DNA from: Lysinibacillus xylanilyticus
GTDB lineage: Bacteria > Bacillota > Bacilli > Bacillales_A > Planococcaceae
Length of the DNA: 64,000 nt
Reading direction: 5' to 3'
NCBI RefSeq assembly: GCF_001708185.1
Contig: NZ_MDDN01000003.1
Coordinates: forward strand, 124,001 to 188,000
A program made the translations under genes and the position numbers. Of the stretch, positions 8,913-18,347 are shown in pieces. The notes beneath the pieces are model-generated. The model ran no database searches and was not told the DNA's origin. It was given only the letters and a program-made list of their open reading frames with translations. How positions within the stretch are numbered: position 1 is the first letter of the stretch; each line of letters opens with the position of its first letter.

Positions 8913-10016
8913 ATGCGGAAAAAGATGCTCATTCTTGGAGCAACAGCTTTACTATTAACAGGCTGTGAAAATGATTCATTGGCAGAAATGTTTCATACTA
9001 AAAAGGCCGAGGTAAAATCGGAAAAAGTTGTTATGAAGAAAGAAGAAAAAATTGTACCAGAAGTAAAAATAGTTGGAGAAAATGGAATCGGTGCAGGCAT
9101 TATTGTAAAAAAAGAGGATGCGAAGCTTTATATTGTGACAAATGGTGCGCTCGTAGCTTCAAAGCCAGCTGCTCTCGTCCAATTTAATAATAATAAGCTT
9201 GTGGAAGCCAATGTGCACTATATGTCTACAGCATATAATATCGCCATTTTAGAAGTTACATACAACGCATCGGTAAAGGTGCCAACTGTTTATAACGGGG
9301 AATTAAATCAATTAGCTGTTTTTGTCGATAGTTTACCGCACGTCATTAAAAAATATAGTGACAGAAAAGCAGCTTATTACATAGATGCAGAACAAAACAT
9401 ACCTTTAGGGAGCCCTGTTCTAGAAGCGGAGAGTGGTGAAATTGTAGGCATCTATTTTAAACGCCAGCAAAACGATGTTTCACAGCCGTACATACTGCCA
9501 TTTCAAGATATTGAGCAGTTTTTAGATGAATGGATTGAAGAAGGTATGAAGACAAGAGACCGGCTATCTCAGTCAAAAAATTTATATCCATATATAGAAC
9601 AGGGTGACAAAGAAGCCGTCCAGCAAGCGATTGATCGATATGGAAAGAACATTTTTACTTATAATAGTGATGAAGTAAAACTATTTATAGATACATTTCA
9701 TAAGCATTTACAAGCAGCTGTTGAGATTTATGATGCTAGTGTAATGAAACCTTTCGCAGGTACAGACGAGTTACAAAGCACACTGAATAATATGGTTGCG
9801 TATTACGAATCCAAACACGCGAAAATTCAATTTTCCAATACGACGATTAAAAACATTAAAATGGATGGACAAACTATTGTAGTTCGGGCAAAAACGGAAT
9901 ATGTACTAACGAATGCTGTTGGTCAAGAAGCACTTGCAAATTCTTTGATGGTATATGAAATAAATAAAAATGAACAGGGCGAGTATAAGCTTATTCGTCT
10001 AACAACTGAGGAGTGA
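8913..10016 (+). CDS. Lipoprotein with trypsin-like (pseudoprotease) domain and TcaA-like C-terminus
   Basis: A 367-residue lipoprotein with signal peptide and lipobox LLLTGC, lipidated at Cys18. A linker of charged residues leads to an HtrA-like fold (about 55-195: GIGAGIIVKKED, YIVTNGALV, YNIAILEV, IPLGSPVL). The usual catalytic histidine of 'TNaHVv' is replaced (TNGALV) and the 'GNSGGP' loop is absent (PLGSPV), so it is probably inactive as a protease. The C-terminal 150 residues (LYPYIEQGDKEAVQQAID onward) resemble the NTF2-like end of TcaA-type proteins. Its stop overlaps the region just before recQ, suggesting co-transcription. Probably an extracytoplasmic binding or envelope protein. 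Confidence 0.7.
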   Translation: MRKKMLILGATALLLTGCENDSLAEMFHTKKAEVKSEKVVMKKEEKIVPEVKIVGENGIGAGIIVKKEDAKLYIVTNGALVASKPAALVQFNNNKLVEANVHYMSTAYNIAILEVTYNASVKVPTVYNGELNQLAVFVDSLPHVIKKYSDRKAAYYIDAEQNIPLGSPVLEAESGEIVGIYFKRQQNDVSQPYILPFQDIEQFLDEWIEEGMKTRDRLSQSKNLYPYIEQGDKEAVQQAIDRYGKNIFTYNSDEVKLFIDTFHKHLQAAVEIYDASVMKPFAGTDELQSTLNNMVAYYESKHAKIQFSNTTIKNIKMDGQTIVVRAKTEYVLTNAVGQEALANSLMVYEINKNEQGEYKLIRLTTEE

Positions 10017-10024
10017 AAAGTTGG

Positions 10025-11803
10025 ATGGAGCAAGCAAGACAAATGCTACAACATCATTTTGGCTATGATTCATTTCGCAATGGACAGGCACCAATTATAG
10101 AGCAAACATTACGAGGTCAATCAAGTCTTTGTGTGATGCCAACTGGCGGAGGTAAATCAATTTGCTATCAAATTCCGGCGTTGATGCTAGATGGGCTCAC
10201 AGTCGTCATATCCCCCTTAATTTCTTTAATGCAAGATCAGGTAGAAGCATTACGTGCCGCCAATATTCCGGCCGCGTATATTAATAGCACCTTATCTGTA
10301 CAAGAAGTGAATGAAACGATGCAGCTTGCGAGTGCAGGTTATTTAAAGTTACTTTATATAGCGCCAGAGCGATTAGAGAGTGCAACGTTTTTACAAGTAT
10401 TAGCGAATTTATCTGTGCCATTGATTGCTGTAGATGAAGCCCACTGTATATCCCAGTGGGGGCATGATTTTAGACCGAGCTACCGAGCAATTCAAAAATT
10501 ATTTACATTATGGCCCCAAAAGCCTACAGTCCTAGCACTAACTGCAACAGCTACACCAGCAGTTTGTGAAGATATTAGACAATTATTAGAAATTGACGAG
10601 CATTCAACGGTGATCACTGGCTTTTCGCGTGATAATTTAGCTTTCTCTGTGTTAATTGGTGAAAATAAAGAACGTTACATTAAAGATTATTTAGTGAAAA
10701 ATAAAAATGAAGCGGGCATTATTTATGCAGCGACTCGAAAAGCAGTCGACGCCATATATGAGCTTTTAAGTCGTTTGGGTGAATCTGTTGCTAAATACCA
10801 TGCGGGACTACCAGAGGACATGCGTACGTCAGAGCAGGAGCGCTTTTTAAAAGATGAGGCACGTATTATGGTAGCAACTAATGCGTTTGGAATGGGGATT
10901 GATAAGAGTAATGTGCGCTTTGTCATTCATTATCAAATGCCGCGCAATATGGAGAGCTATTATCAGGAAGCAGGGCGTGCAGGACGTGATAGCTTACCAA
11001 GTGCCTGTATTTTGCTGTATGCATCAGGGGATGTCCAAACACAACGCTTTTTAATTGAACAGACGCAGGATGAAGCTCGCATTACGCAGGAACTAGCAAA
11101 GCTACAAACGATGGTTGACTATTGTCATACAGAAGGCTGTTTACAAAATGCGATCTTAACGTATTTTGGCGAAGAAGCAGGGGTGCCTTGTAGTCGTTGT
11201 AGTAATTGTAATGATGGACGGGAAGTCAAAGATGTGACAGTAGATGCACAAAAAGTGTTAGCCTGTGTCGTAAGGATGGGGCAAAAATTCGGAAAGACGA
11301 TGGTGGCTCAAGTGCTAATTGGCTCCAAAAATCAAAAAATGACTGAATTTGGCTTTGCAAGGCTGTCTACCTATGGCATTTTAAAAGGCCAATACTCCTC
11401 GAAGGATGTCTCAAGCTTTATAGAATTTTTAATCGCTGAAGGTTTACTGGCAGTTAAGCATGGCACGTTTCCAACTATTTATGTACCTGAGGAAGGCAAA
11501 GAAGTGCTAATGGGTAAGCGAACGGTTATGCGAAAAGAAGCGGTTACTGTGCGTAAACTTGCAGACAATGACCCGTTATTTGAGCATTTACGAGGATTGC
11601 GTAAAGAGATTGCTGATGAAGAACAGGTACCACCATTTGTTGTGTTCTCTGATAAAACATTACGTGAGCTATGCGACAAAAAACCAATGGAGCTTGAAGG
11701 GTTGCGACATGTTAGTGGGATTGGTGAAGTAAAATTCGAAAAATACGGCAAGCGTTTCTTCGATGCCCTTCAGTCTTTTTTGAAAACAACATCAAATAGT
11801 TAG
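10025..11803 (+). CDS. recQ: ATP-dependent DNA helicase RecQ
   Basis: A 3'-5' superfamily 2 DNA helicase of about 592 residues that unwinds recombination and replication intermediates. Motif I is MPTGGGKSICYQ (about 38-49), motif II DEAHCISQWGHDFR, motif III LTATATP, and motif VI YQEAGRAGRD. The RecQ-Ct zinc region (YCHTEGCLQ...CSRCSNC) and a C-terminal HRDC domain (about 515-580) are complete. The ATG at 10025 has GAGGAG eleven bases upstream; a GTG at 10013 overlaps that ribosome site and is less likely. It starts nine bases after the lipoprotein stop, so both genes probably share a transcript. Confidence 0.95.
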   Translation: MEQARQMLQHHFGYDSFRNGQAPIIEQTLRGQSSLCVMPTGGGKSICYQIPALMLDGLTVVISPLISLMQDQVEALRAANIPAAYINSTLSVQEVNETMQLASAGYLKLLYIAPERLESATFLQVLANLSVPLIAVDEAHCISQWGHDFRPSYRAIQKLFTLWPQKPTVLALTATATPAVCEDIRQLLEIDEHSTVITGFSRDNLAFSVLIGENKERYIKDYLVKNKNEAGIIYAATRKAVDAIYELLSRLGESVAKYHAGLPEDMRTSEQERFLKDEARIMVATNAFGMGIDKSNVRFVIHYQMPRNMESYYQEAGRAGRDSLPSACILLYASGDVQTQRFLIEQTQDEARITQELAKLQTMVDYCHTEGCLQNAILTYFGEEAGVPCSRCSNCNDGREVKDVTVDAQKVLACVVRMGQKFGKTMVAQVLIGSKNQKMTEFGFARLSTYGILKGQYSSKDVSSFIEFLIAEGLLAVKHGTFPTIYVPEEGKEVLMGKRTVMRKEAVTVRKLADNDPLFEHLRGLRKEIADEEQVPPFVVFSDKTLRELCDKKPMELEGLRHVSGIGEVKFEKYGKRFFDALQSFLKTTSNS

Positions 11804-11827
11804 TTGAAAGTGATCAAGGAAAAAAGA

Positions 11828-11862
11828 AAGTGCTTAATTCAAAAGAATTAGGCACTTTTTTT
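11828..11862 (+). terminator. Rho-independent terminator after recQ
   Basis: Stem AAGTGCTTAATTC / GAATTAGGCACTT with an AAAA loop and seven T residues. Confidence 0.85.
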
Positions 11863-11924
11863 CTAAGTAGATGTGAACTTACTCAACTTGATGGCCGAAT
11901 GCCATGATGTCCTTAAATCAACAA

Positions 11925-12150
11925 AACAAAAAACCCGGAAAGAATTTTCCGGGTTTGATTCTCACTTACTTATAGTGCTCCATGACACACTGCCTCGCTT
12001 CCGCATTGAATCTTAAAATTTTTTAAGAAATCTGTGCTTTAGCTTCATTCAGTTTTGATGGTCCTTCTGAGTTACCGGTCAGCCCCACTCATCGGGTTAA
12101 CCCTCCTTGTCATTGGATTTGAAGTGAAATCTTTACTAGTATAGACCTTT
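11925..12150 (-). ncRNA. Candidate structured RNA downstream of msrA
   Basis: On the minus strand, a 190-base non-coding stretch ends in a strong terminator (AACCCGGAAAATTC / TTTCCGGGTT, then TTTTTTG). Near its start is AAGGAGGGTTAACC followed by a six-codon frame (MSGADR) and small complementary arms such as GAGT / ACTC. It could be the 3' tail of the msrA transcript, a separate small RNA or a decayed leader. The segment ACTGAATGAAG is also found in the dispersed repeats of this window. I do not recognise the family. Confidence 0.35.
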
Positions 12151-12168
12151 AATTATTTTTTATACACG

Positions 12169-12720
12169 TCATTTAAATTTTTCGATTGAAAGAGATAAAT
12201 TTTTATTCCAATGCTCAGTGATGAACTGATCTCGACCTGACAGCGCACGATCTTTCTCATAATGCTCCGACTCTTTTTTATAATAGTCCTGATGATAATC
12301 TTCTGCAGGATAGAACTGTTTGGCATCGCGAATTGTGGTTACAATAGGTTTAATAAAGCGACCACTTTTTGCTAGTTTTTCCTTGGATAATTCGGCAATG
12401 CGCTTTTGCTCTTCTGAATAAGTGAAGATGGCCGTCGTGTATGATTCACCACGGTCATGGAATTGACCATAGGCATCCGTTGGGTCGATTTGCATCCAGT
12501 AAATATCAAGAAGCTGCTCATAACTAAAAACGCTAGGATCGAATTCGATTTCGACTACTTCTAAATGGCCAGAAGTACCTTTTTTGACATCCTCATAAGT
12601 AGGATTTTTTAAATGGCCACCCATGTAGCCAGAAGTAACCTTATGTATACCATCCCATTCAACAAATGGCTTAACCATACACCAAAAACAGCCACCAGCA
12701 AACGTTGCTTTTTCAATCAT
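12169..12720 (-). CDS. msrA: Peptide methionine (S)-S-oxide reductase MsrA
   Basis: About 183 residues. It reduces methionine-S-sulfoxide in proteins and free methionine, repairing oxidative damage in the cytosol with thioredoxin. The active-site motif GGCFWC is near the N-terminus, followed by the conserved [15 protein letters not shown] and the AEDYHQDYY region. The residue after the motif is M-V where many homologues have M-E. The ATG at 12720 has AAAGGA eight bases upstream; an in-frame GTG at 12738 lacks such a site. No msrB is adjacent. Confidence 0.93.
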   Translation of the reverse strand: MIEKATFAGGCFWCMVKPFVEWDGIHKVTSGYMGGHLKNPTYEDVKKGTSGHLEVVEIEFDPSVFSYEQLLDIYWMQIDPTDAYGQFHDRGESYTTAIFTYSEEQKRIAELSKEKLAKSGRFIKPIVTTIRDAKQFYPAEDYHQDYYKKESEHYEKDRALSGRDQFITEHWNKNLSLSIEKFK

Positions 12721-12898
12721 ATTGATCATCCTTTCCACTCTATTTTGAAGAAATTATAGCATTATTTTGCTCGTTATTGGCATTTTAGGTGTAAAATAAC
12801 GAAAAGGTAGTTGATGATAGGCTCAGCAACGTTTAAAATGAAACTTTCCTTACGATGAATCGTTACATTAACTATAAAAAATAGAGGAGTTATTAGTT

Positions 12899-13849
12899 AT
12901 GGAAGAGCAAGATTATACAAGACGCTCGCAACGTCCCCAAAAACGTCGATTGCGAAAAGGGAGAGTATTGTTCACATTGTTATTACTCTGTGTCATTGGC
13001 GGCGTGGGCTATGCTGTTACGCAATATCAAAATGGGCTAGAATTAGCAAGCGATACAAAGGTAGCTCAGGAGGATTTCAGCGGCGACACAGTAAAAGGCG
13101 ATATTGAAAACTATTTATTATTAGGAATCGATACACGTGGTGAAGAGAAATCACGAACAGATACAATGATGGTATTATCTTGGAATAAGAAAACAAATGA
13201 TGTCAAACTCGTATCATTTATGCGAGATATTTATGCGGAGATCCCTGGTTACCAATCCTATAAGCTAAACACGGCTTACTATCTAGGTGGAGTTCAATTA
13301 TTAAAGGATACGATTAGCAATATGTTTGGTCTTCCGATTCATCATTATGCGATTGTCGATTTCAAAAATTTTGAATCACTTGTCGATATTTTAGCGCCAA
13401 ATGGAGTAAAAATCGATGTAGAGAAGGATATGTCTGAAAAAATTGGCGTTTCATTAAAGCAAGGTGAGCAAAACTTAAATGGTAAGGAATTACTTGGCTA
13501 TGCACGATTCCGCCACGATGCTGAAGGCGATTTTGGTCGTGTCGCACGTCAGCAAAAAGTTATTGAAGCCTTAAAGAATGAAATATTAGCGCCTCAAAAT
13601 ATAGTGAATTTACCAAAATTCGTTGGTGCAGCACAAGGCTATATAACAACGGACCTTTCATCTAAAGAAGAGGTTCAACAAGTGCTTAAAATGGTGTCTA
13701 AAGGTAAAGTCAACATAGAAAAAGCAACGATTCCAATTGAAGGAAGCTTTAGTTACAAATACTTTAGTCATGCTGGTGATTCAATTGTTATTGATGTAGA
13801 GAAAAACAAAGAATTTTTACGTAAATTTTTAGGTATTTCTTTGGAGTGA
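12899..13849 (+). CDS. LytR-CpsA-Psr (LCP) family wall polymer ligase
   Basis: A 316-residue type II membrane protein with a basic cytosolic N-terminus (RRSQRPQKRRLRKGR), one transmembrane helix (about 23-43) and an external LCP domain (about 75-235). Family motifs are LLGIDTRGEEKSRTDTMMV, SFMRDIYAEIPGY and the arginine-rich YARFRHDAEGDFGRVARQQ that binds the polyprenyl pyrophosphate. LCP proteins move teichoic acid or other glycopolymers from lipid carriers onto peptidoglycan. Which member this is (TagT/U/V-like) is not decided. Ribosome site GAGGAG. The next gene follows after 64 bases in the same direction. Confidence 0.92.
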   Translation: MEEQDYTRRSQRPQKRRLRKGRVLFTLLLLCVIGGVGYAVTQYQNGLELASDTKVAQEDFSGDTVKGDIENYLLLGIDTRGEEKSRTDTMMVLSWNKKTNDVKLVSFMRDIYAEIPGYQSYKLNTAYYLGGVQLLKDTISNMFGLPIHHYAIVDFKNFESLVDILAPNGVKIDVEKDMSEKIGVSLKQGEQNLNGKELLGYARFRHDAEGDFGRVARQQKVIEALKNEILAPQNIVNLPKFVGAAQGYITTDLSSKEEVQQVLKMVSKGKVNIEKATIPIEGSFSYKYFSHAGDSIVIDVEKNKEFLRKFLGISLE

Positions 13850-13913
13850 TGTTTCGCCAAAGCTAACATTTTCTTGTAAAATAAAGGTATAGGATTTGTA
13901 TTGGGGTGAGTAC

Positions 13914-15107
13914 ATGGAAAAAGAAAGACCAAGAGAGCGATCGAATTTCTTTTCAACGAAGTTTATTCGCTTTTTAGGTGGTAAAAACTTATTTTTTACA
14001 CTAATTATTTTAGTATTACTTGCGTGCGTTATTTTTATGTTCCAAAAAGTTGCCTTTATATTTACCCCGCTAAAAGTTTTATTTCAGGTAGTAATTCTAC
14101 CAGGGGTACTTGCCGGTATTGCGTATTATTTATTACGCCCATTATTAGGGCTTTTAGAAAGGTGGCGTATCCCAAGAATTTGGGGTATTTTACTTCTGTA
14201 TATCGCTGTAATTGGCATATTAACGTTATTAATATTACTTGTCTATCCGTTTTTGCGAGACCAGTTTACTAATTTAGCAAAGGAATTCCCAGAGTATTTT
14301 ATGGCGTTAACGCAAAATGCGGTTGATTATCTCAATAATTCACGCATTACTGAGTACTTAGATAAAATGAATTTTAATGAAGTAGTGAAGAACTTTACTA
14401 CGGATATGGTGAAAACAGTAAAAGATACGGCTACCAATTTAGCGCAAGGCGTAGCATCTGGTATTACTGGCTTCGTTTCAACATTAACGGGAATTGTTCT
14501 GTCATTAGTGACGGTGCCATTTATTTTATTTTACTTACTTAAAGATGGTGAAAAACTACCGAATTTTATTTTAAAAGCATGCCCACCACGTATGCGTAAA
14601 GAAGTACATGAAATTTTCCACGATATGGACAAGCAAATTAGTTCATACATACAGGGGCAAATTTTAGTATCCATGTGTATCGGTTCAATGGTAACAATCG
14701 GCTTTTTAATTATCGGTATGAAATATGCTTTATTGCTAGGGTTCCTTGCGATGATCACGAGTGTGGTTCCATACTTAGGGCCAGTCATTGCGATTACACC
14801 AGCTGTCATAATCGCTCTTGTAACATCACCGTTCATGCTATTTAAATTAGCCATTGTATGGACAGTTGTACAGCTGATTGAAGGGAAATTTATTTCTCCT
14901 CAAATTATGGGTAAATCACTAAGTATCCATCCAATTACAATTATTTTTGTGTTATTAACGGCAGGTTCATTATTTGGCGTACCAGGTGTTATTTTAGGGA
15001 TTCCAGGCTATGCCATCTTAAAAGTACTTGTGACACATTTATTCAAGCTATTTAAGCAACGTTATAATCGTTACGAAGATGAGGAACAGCAAAAATATGA
15101 GGTGTAA
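13914..15107 (+). CDS. AI-2E family transporter
   Basis: A protein of about 397 residues with an N-terminal charged tail, several transmembrane helices and the family's central soluble stretch (about 100-200). The C-terminal signature includes YLKDGEKLPNF, GFLAMITSVVPYLGPVIAI and VPGVILGIPGYAIL. The AI-2E (TqsA/YhhQ-type, PF01594) superfamily holds permeases whose substrates are mostly unknown, some being Na+/H+ antiporters. The ATG at 13914 has GGGGTGAG upstream; an in-frame TTG at 13896 precedes that site. It may be read with the LCP gene and ends in a strong terminator. Confidence 0.9.
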   Translation: MEKERPRERSNFFSTKFIRFLGGKNLFFTLIILVLLACVIFMFQKVAFIFTPLKVLFQVVILPGVLAGIAYYLLRPLLGLLERWRIPRIWGILLLYIAVIGILTLLILLVYPFLRDQFTNLAKEFPEYFMALTQNAVDYLNNSRITEYLDKMNFNEVVKNFTTDMVKTVKDTATNLAQGVASGITGFVSTLTGIVLSLVTVPFILFYLLKDGEKLPNFILKACPPRMRKEVHEIFHDMDKQISSYIQGQILVSMCIGSMVTIGFLIIGMKYALLLGFLAMITSVVPYLGPVIAITPAVIIALVTSPFMLFKLAIVWTVVQLIEGKFISPQIMGKSLSIHPITIIFVLLTAGSLFGVPGVILGIPGYAILKVLVTHLFKLFKQRYNRYEDEEQQKYEV

Positions 15108-15114
15108 GAAGAGA

Positions 15115-15147
15115 CAGTTACTGCGAAAGTGCAGTAACTGTTTTTTT
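15115..15147 (+). terminator. Rho-independent terminator
   Basis: Stem CAGTTACTGC / GCAGTAACTG with seven T residues, eight bases after the AI-2E gene. Confidence 0.85.
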
Positions 15148-15209
15148 GATTAAAATCAAAGTTCACAAGCTTAGTCAACGTGAAGGAATGAAAGCAACTA
15201 TGTCAATTT

Positions 15210-16070
15210 TTATAGGGGAGAAGTGTTTGAAGTTAGTCGATTTGTAAAAGTATGTAGTGCATCTAAAAATTTTTCATGTTCTTCAATAAAAGGGAAGTGG
15301 TTACTATTTTCAAATATTTGAAGGCTTGAATTTGGCAACAGGTTATGTAGTTCTTCAGAAAATTCAACAGGACACTGAACATCATATTTTCCGCATAAGA
15401 TTAAAGACGGAACAGGATTATTATTTATGGTTTCACTGACATCATAATAACGTAATTCAGATGAATAAGCTGCCATTCTTGATTTATTAATAGCGACGAA
15501 TTGCATTTCTTTGTAGTATTCATCAACTTTATCTTTAGAATGAATGCACAACTCGAAGAATTTTTTTGCTGCAGATTCTTTACTTTTCTTACTCATAAAA
15601 GGTAACATTTTAAAGAAGATTTTTATCATATCTTTTTTGTATTTACCATTTTCCACATTGAATAAATTGTTTTTAGATCGGTTTATTCTATTTGATACTG
15701 CTGTACCACATAAAATAATTTCAGAAAGTTTGTCTGGATACATAGAAAGATAAGTTAAACCTAAAAAACCTCCTGTTGAGTGTCCAGCAAAAGCCCAATT
15801 AGAATATTTAAGTTCCTTACGAATACTTTCTAAATCTTTCACAGTTTCTTCCATGCTTAAATCTTTTTTTGATCTAATTTTAGTGGAAGACCCCGTATTT
15901 TTTAAATTTACTAATATTACTTTATAACATTCTCCAATTGCAGCGGAATATGGCTCTTTACCAGATAAAAATTCTTGGTATAAATGTGCTATGCAAATTG
16001 GGTCTTTGCCTTTTCCACCAATAAATACTTCAAATTCTCCACGATCTGTTTTAATCATTTCTCTCAGCAA
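15210..16070 (-). CDS. Alpha/beta hydrolase
   Basis: A 286-residue protein of the alpha/beta hydrolase fold. The nucleophile elbow is GHSTGGFLG (serine at about 97). The acid is probably the aspartate in LILCGKYDVQCPVEFSEEL and the catalytic histidine is in FENSNHFPFIEEHEKFLD. The aminopeptidase/esterase-like layout gives no specific substrate. A TTG start with AAAGGA nine bases upstream is preferred over an ATG four codons later. It stands alone, convergent with the AI-2E gene. Confidence 0.82.
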   Translation of the reverse strand: MLREMIKTDRGEFEVFIGGKGKDPICIAHLYQEFLSGKEPYSAAIGECYKVILVNLKNTGSSTKIRSKKDLSMEETVKDLESIRKELKYSNWAFAGHSTGGFLGLTYLSMYPDKLSEIILCGTAVSNRINRSKNNLFNVENGKYKKDMIKIFFKMLPFMSKKSKESAAKKFFELCIHSKDKVDEYYKEMQFVAINKSRMAAYSSELRYYDVSETINNNPVPSLILCGKYDVQCPVEFSEELHNLLPNSSLQIFENSNHFPFIEEHEKFLDALHTFTNRLTSNTSPL

Positions 16071-16360
16071 AAGACTTCATCCTTTCTTATTTAGAGTGGC
16101 AAAAAAATATAGCAATAGCTATAAATACTTTTTAAATGCGTTGTATAGTTTGTAAGATACGAGTTCATGTAGAAGTTGTAAGTTAGGAATATTGCATTTT
16201 GGTTGTGGGTTATACTTGAAACATCAATTTTTTTGAAGTACTTTAATATTAAGGTTAGTAATGTTTGGTAAATATTCCACTTTTCTAAGGTTAATTATAT
16301 CACAAAAATTGGAAATGAACAGTTGGTTCAAATCATGTCTTAACTTATAGGGAGGGCTTT

Positions 16361-16913
16361 ATGGGATATATAAAGGATTTGCGTAAAGTAGTTGGAAGTT
16401 AATGCCTCCGGCGGATGTCACGGAATCGGAAAGGAGTGGTTTGTGCAAGCACAAAGCCGATTCCGGACGCAATTATGCCGAGGCATAATTGATTCATATG
16501 CGGTGCTTGTGTATTAGTCATCAATAATCCTCAACAAGTTTTATTACAGCTTCGAATAGACAACGGGTGTTGGGGCTTGATTGGTGGTTCAATGGAGCTA
16601 GGTGAAACTTTAGAACAAGTCGCCCATCGAGAATTATTTGAAGAAACAGGGCTAACAGCTAAAAATCTAAAATTAATGAATACTTATTCGGGACAAGAAT
16701 TTTATTATCAATATCCTCATGGTGATGAAGTGTATCGTAGTTACAGCTTTTGAATGTCAAGAATATAGTGGTTTACTCACTCATGATAGGAACGAGGCAA
16801 CGATGCTTCAATTTTTCCCTTTAGATGATTTACCCAAAAACATTAGTCCCCCTGATCGACCGATACTAGATGATTACATAGTAAGCTACAGCAAAAACCC
16901 TTCCAACAAGTAA
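16361..16913 (+). pseudogene. NUDIX hydrolase gene broken by a repeat insertion and a frameshift
   Basis: The frame begins at ATG 16361 behind AGGGAGGG and reads MGYIKDLRKVVGS before meeting a stop inside the palindromic repeat element at 16401-16494. It resumes after the element with CGACVLVINNPQQVLLQLR and the NUDIX box GGSMELGETLEQVAHREL followed by FEETG. A second lesion, an extra base near 16731, shifts the frame; the tail (VVTAFECQEYSG to KNPSNK) continues in another frame to 16913. NUDIX enzymes cleave nucleoside diphosphates linked to other groups; this copy should be dead. Without the two lesions the protein would be about 155 residues, normal for the family. Confidence 0.85.
16401..16494 (+). 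repeat. Palindromic repeat element (REP/MITE-like) inside the NUDIX gene
   Basis: A 94-base insert made of two hairpins. The first has CGGAATCGG / CCGATTCCG with an inner TTTGTGC / GCACAAA. The second has AATTATGCC / GGCATAATT. It starts with GCCTCCGGCGGATGTCACGG, which recurs in inverted form near 34280, and ends with AATTGATT. It has no coding capacity and interrupts an otherwise continuous NUDIX frame. Confidence 0.8.
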
Positions 16914-16928
16914 AGTTAGAAGGGTTTT
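16894..16928. terminator. Bidirectional terminator
   Basis: AAAACCCTTC / GAAGGGTTTT between the NUDIX relic and the convergent aminotransferase gene, with A-runs and T-runs usable on either strand. Confidence 0.65.
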
Positions 16929-16944
16929 CATATTGTTTACGTGT

Positions 16945-18120
16945 TTATTTTTGTAGTGTTACTTGTACTTGTGCTAATCGATCAATAGCTTCCTGTAACA
17001 ATTCTTTTGGTTGTACTAAGGCTAAACGTAAATAGCCCTGTCCAGCAGAGCCGAATACTGTACCAGGAACTGTCACAATGCCGGCTTGCTCAATTAGTTT
17101 AAAGGCTAGCTCTGTACAGTCAATGTCGTACGGATATTTTGCCCAGACAAACATGCCACCGTCAGAAGGGGCTGCATCCCATCCTAAATCACGTAAGCCG
17201 TTCATTAGTGTTTTATGACGTTCTGAGAATGTTTCACGTAAACTTGCTGTAATTTCCTCTGCATTATCAAGCGCTACGACCGCAGCATCTTGAATCGGCT
17301 CGAAAATACCGAAGTCTAAGTTTGATTTTAATTGCTTGATGATGTCAATCATTTCAGCGTTGCCGGCGATATAAGCGATACGTGTACCCGCTAGGCTAAA
17401 GCTTTTCGATAAAGAGTTAATTTCCATCCCAACTTCTTTTGCTCCAGGAGCGGCTAGGAAGCTAATTGGACCATCACCTGTAAAGTAAAATTCAGAGTAA
17501 GCCGCATCATGTAAAACGATAATATTGTACTTTTTCGCAAAGGTAATGACCTTTTCAAAGTATGCTAAGGAAGGCATTGCAGGCACTGGGTTTCCTGGTA
17601 AGTTTAAAATTAATAATTTTGCCTTTTGTGCAATTTCTTCAGGTACAGCGTCAAGATCTGGTAAATAGTCGTTGTCAGCTGTTTGTGGCATATAGTATGG
17701 AGTTGCACCTGCTAAATGAATCCCTGCATCATAGGCAACGTAAGCTGGGTTTGTGGATAGTACGATGTCACCTGGGTCACAAAAGGCGATTGGTAAATGC
17801 ACTAAGCCCTCTTGAGAGCCAATCGTTTGAATGATTTCAGAAGCGGGATCTAAATCTACATTACTACGACGTTTATAGTAGCGGCTAACGGCTTCATAAA
17901 AACGTTGTGTGCCTGTTAATGTATACCCGTAAGATTCTGCTAAACCTGCTCTATAGGATAAATGCTCACGGATTTTAGCGTGTGGGGGAAGGTCAGGGCT
18001 ACCTAAGCTTAAATCAATCATTGACATACCTTTAGCTTCTTGTTGTTTGGCATGTTTTTTTAAATCTCCGAAAATTGCTGGTGTAAATAAAGACATTTTT
18101 TTAGATGGTACGATTTTCAA
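16945..18120 (-). CDS. Class I/II PLP-dependent aminotransferase
   Basis: About 391 residues of the AAT-I fold. Visible are IDLSLGSPDLPPH, the substrate-side TIGSQEGLVHLP, LILNLPGNPVPA (Asn of the cofactor site), the PLP lysine in NSLSKSFSLAGTR and the carboxylate-binding arginine in GYLRLALV. The sequence resembles the LL-diaminopimelate, alanine and N-acetyl-diaminopimelate aminotransferase group (PatA/DapL-like), which acts in lysine or amino-acid metabolism; the exact substrate is not settled. The TTG start at 18120 has AAGGAGTG upstream; the longer frame to 18165 has none. Confidence 0.85.
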   Translation of the reverse strand: MKIVPSKKMSLFTPAIFGDLKKHAKQQEAKGMSMIDLSLGSPDLPPHAKIREHLSYRAGLAESYGYTLTGTQRFYEAVSRYYKRRSNVDLDPASEIIQTIGSQEGLVHLPIAFCDPGDIVLSTNPAYVAYDAGIHLAGATPYYMPQTADNDYLPDLDAVPEEIAQKAKLLILNLPGNPVPAMPSLAYFEKVITFAKKYNIIVLHDAAYSEFYFTGDGPISFLAAPGAKEVGMEINSLSKSFSLAGTRIAYIAGNAEMIDIIKQLKSNLDFGIFEPIQDAAVVALDNAEEITASLRETFSERHKTLMNGLRDLGWDAAPSDGGMFVWAKYPYDIDCTELAFKLIEQAGIVTVPGTVFGSAGQGYLRLALVQPKELLQEAIDRLAQVQVTLQK

Positions 18121-18347
18121 ACTAGTACACTCCTTATAGTTGTATAACAGAATAGTAGTACACATTTTATCATACTAAAACACATAAAGGGAAAGTTATT
18201 CTGAAAAAAGAATATATTTAAATAATGGACAAGATGTGTGCGTAGGCTAGCGGAAATAATTTTGCTAATGCTGGAAATAATAATTATGACGGAAAATGAA
18301 TAACATTTCTGCTATGATAATGAAATGGAAGGGAGGCTATGAAAACT

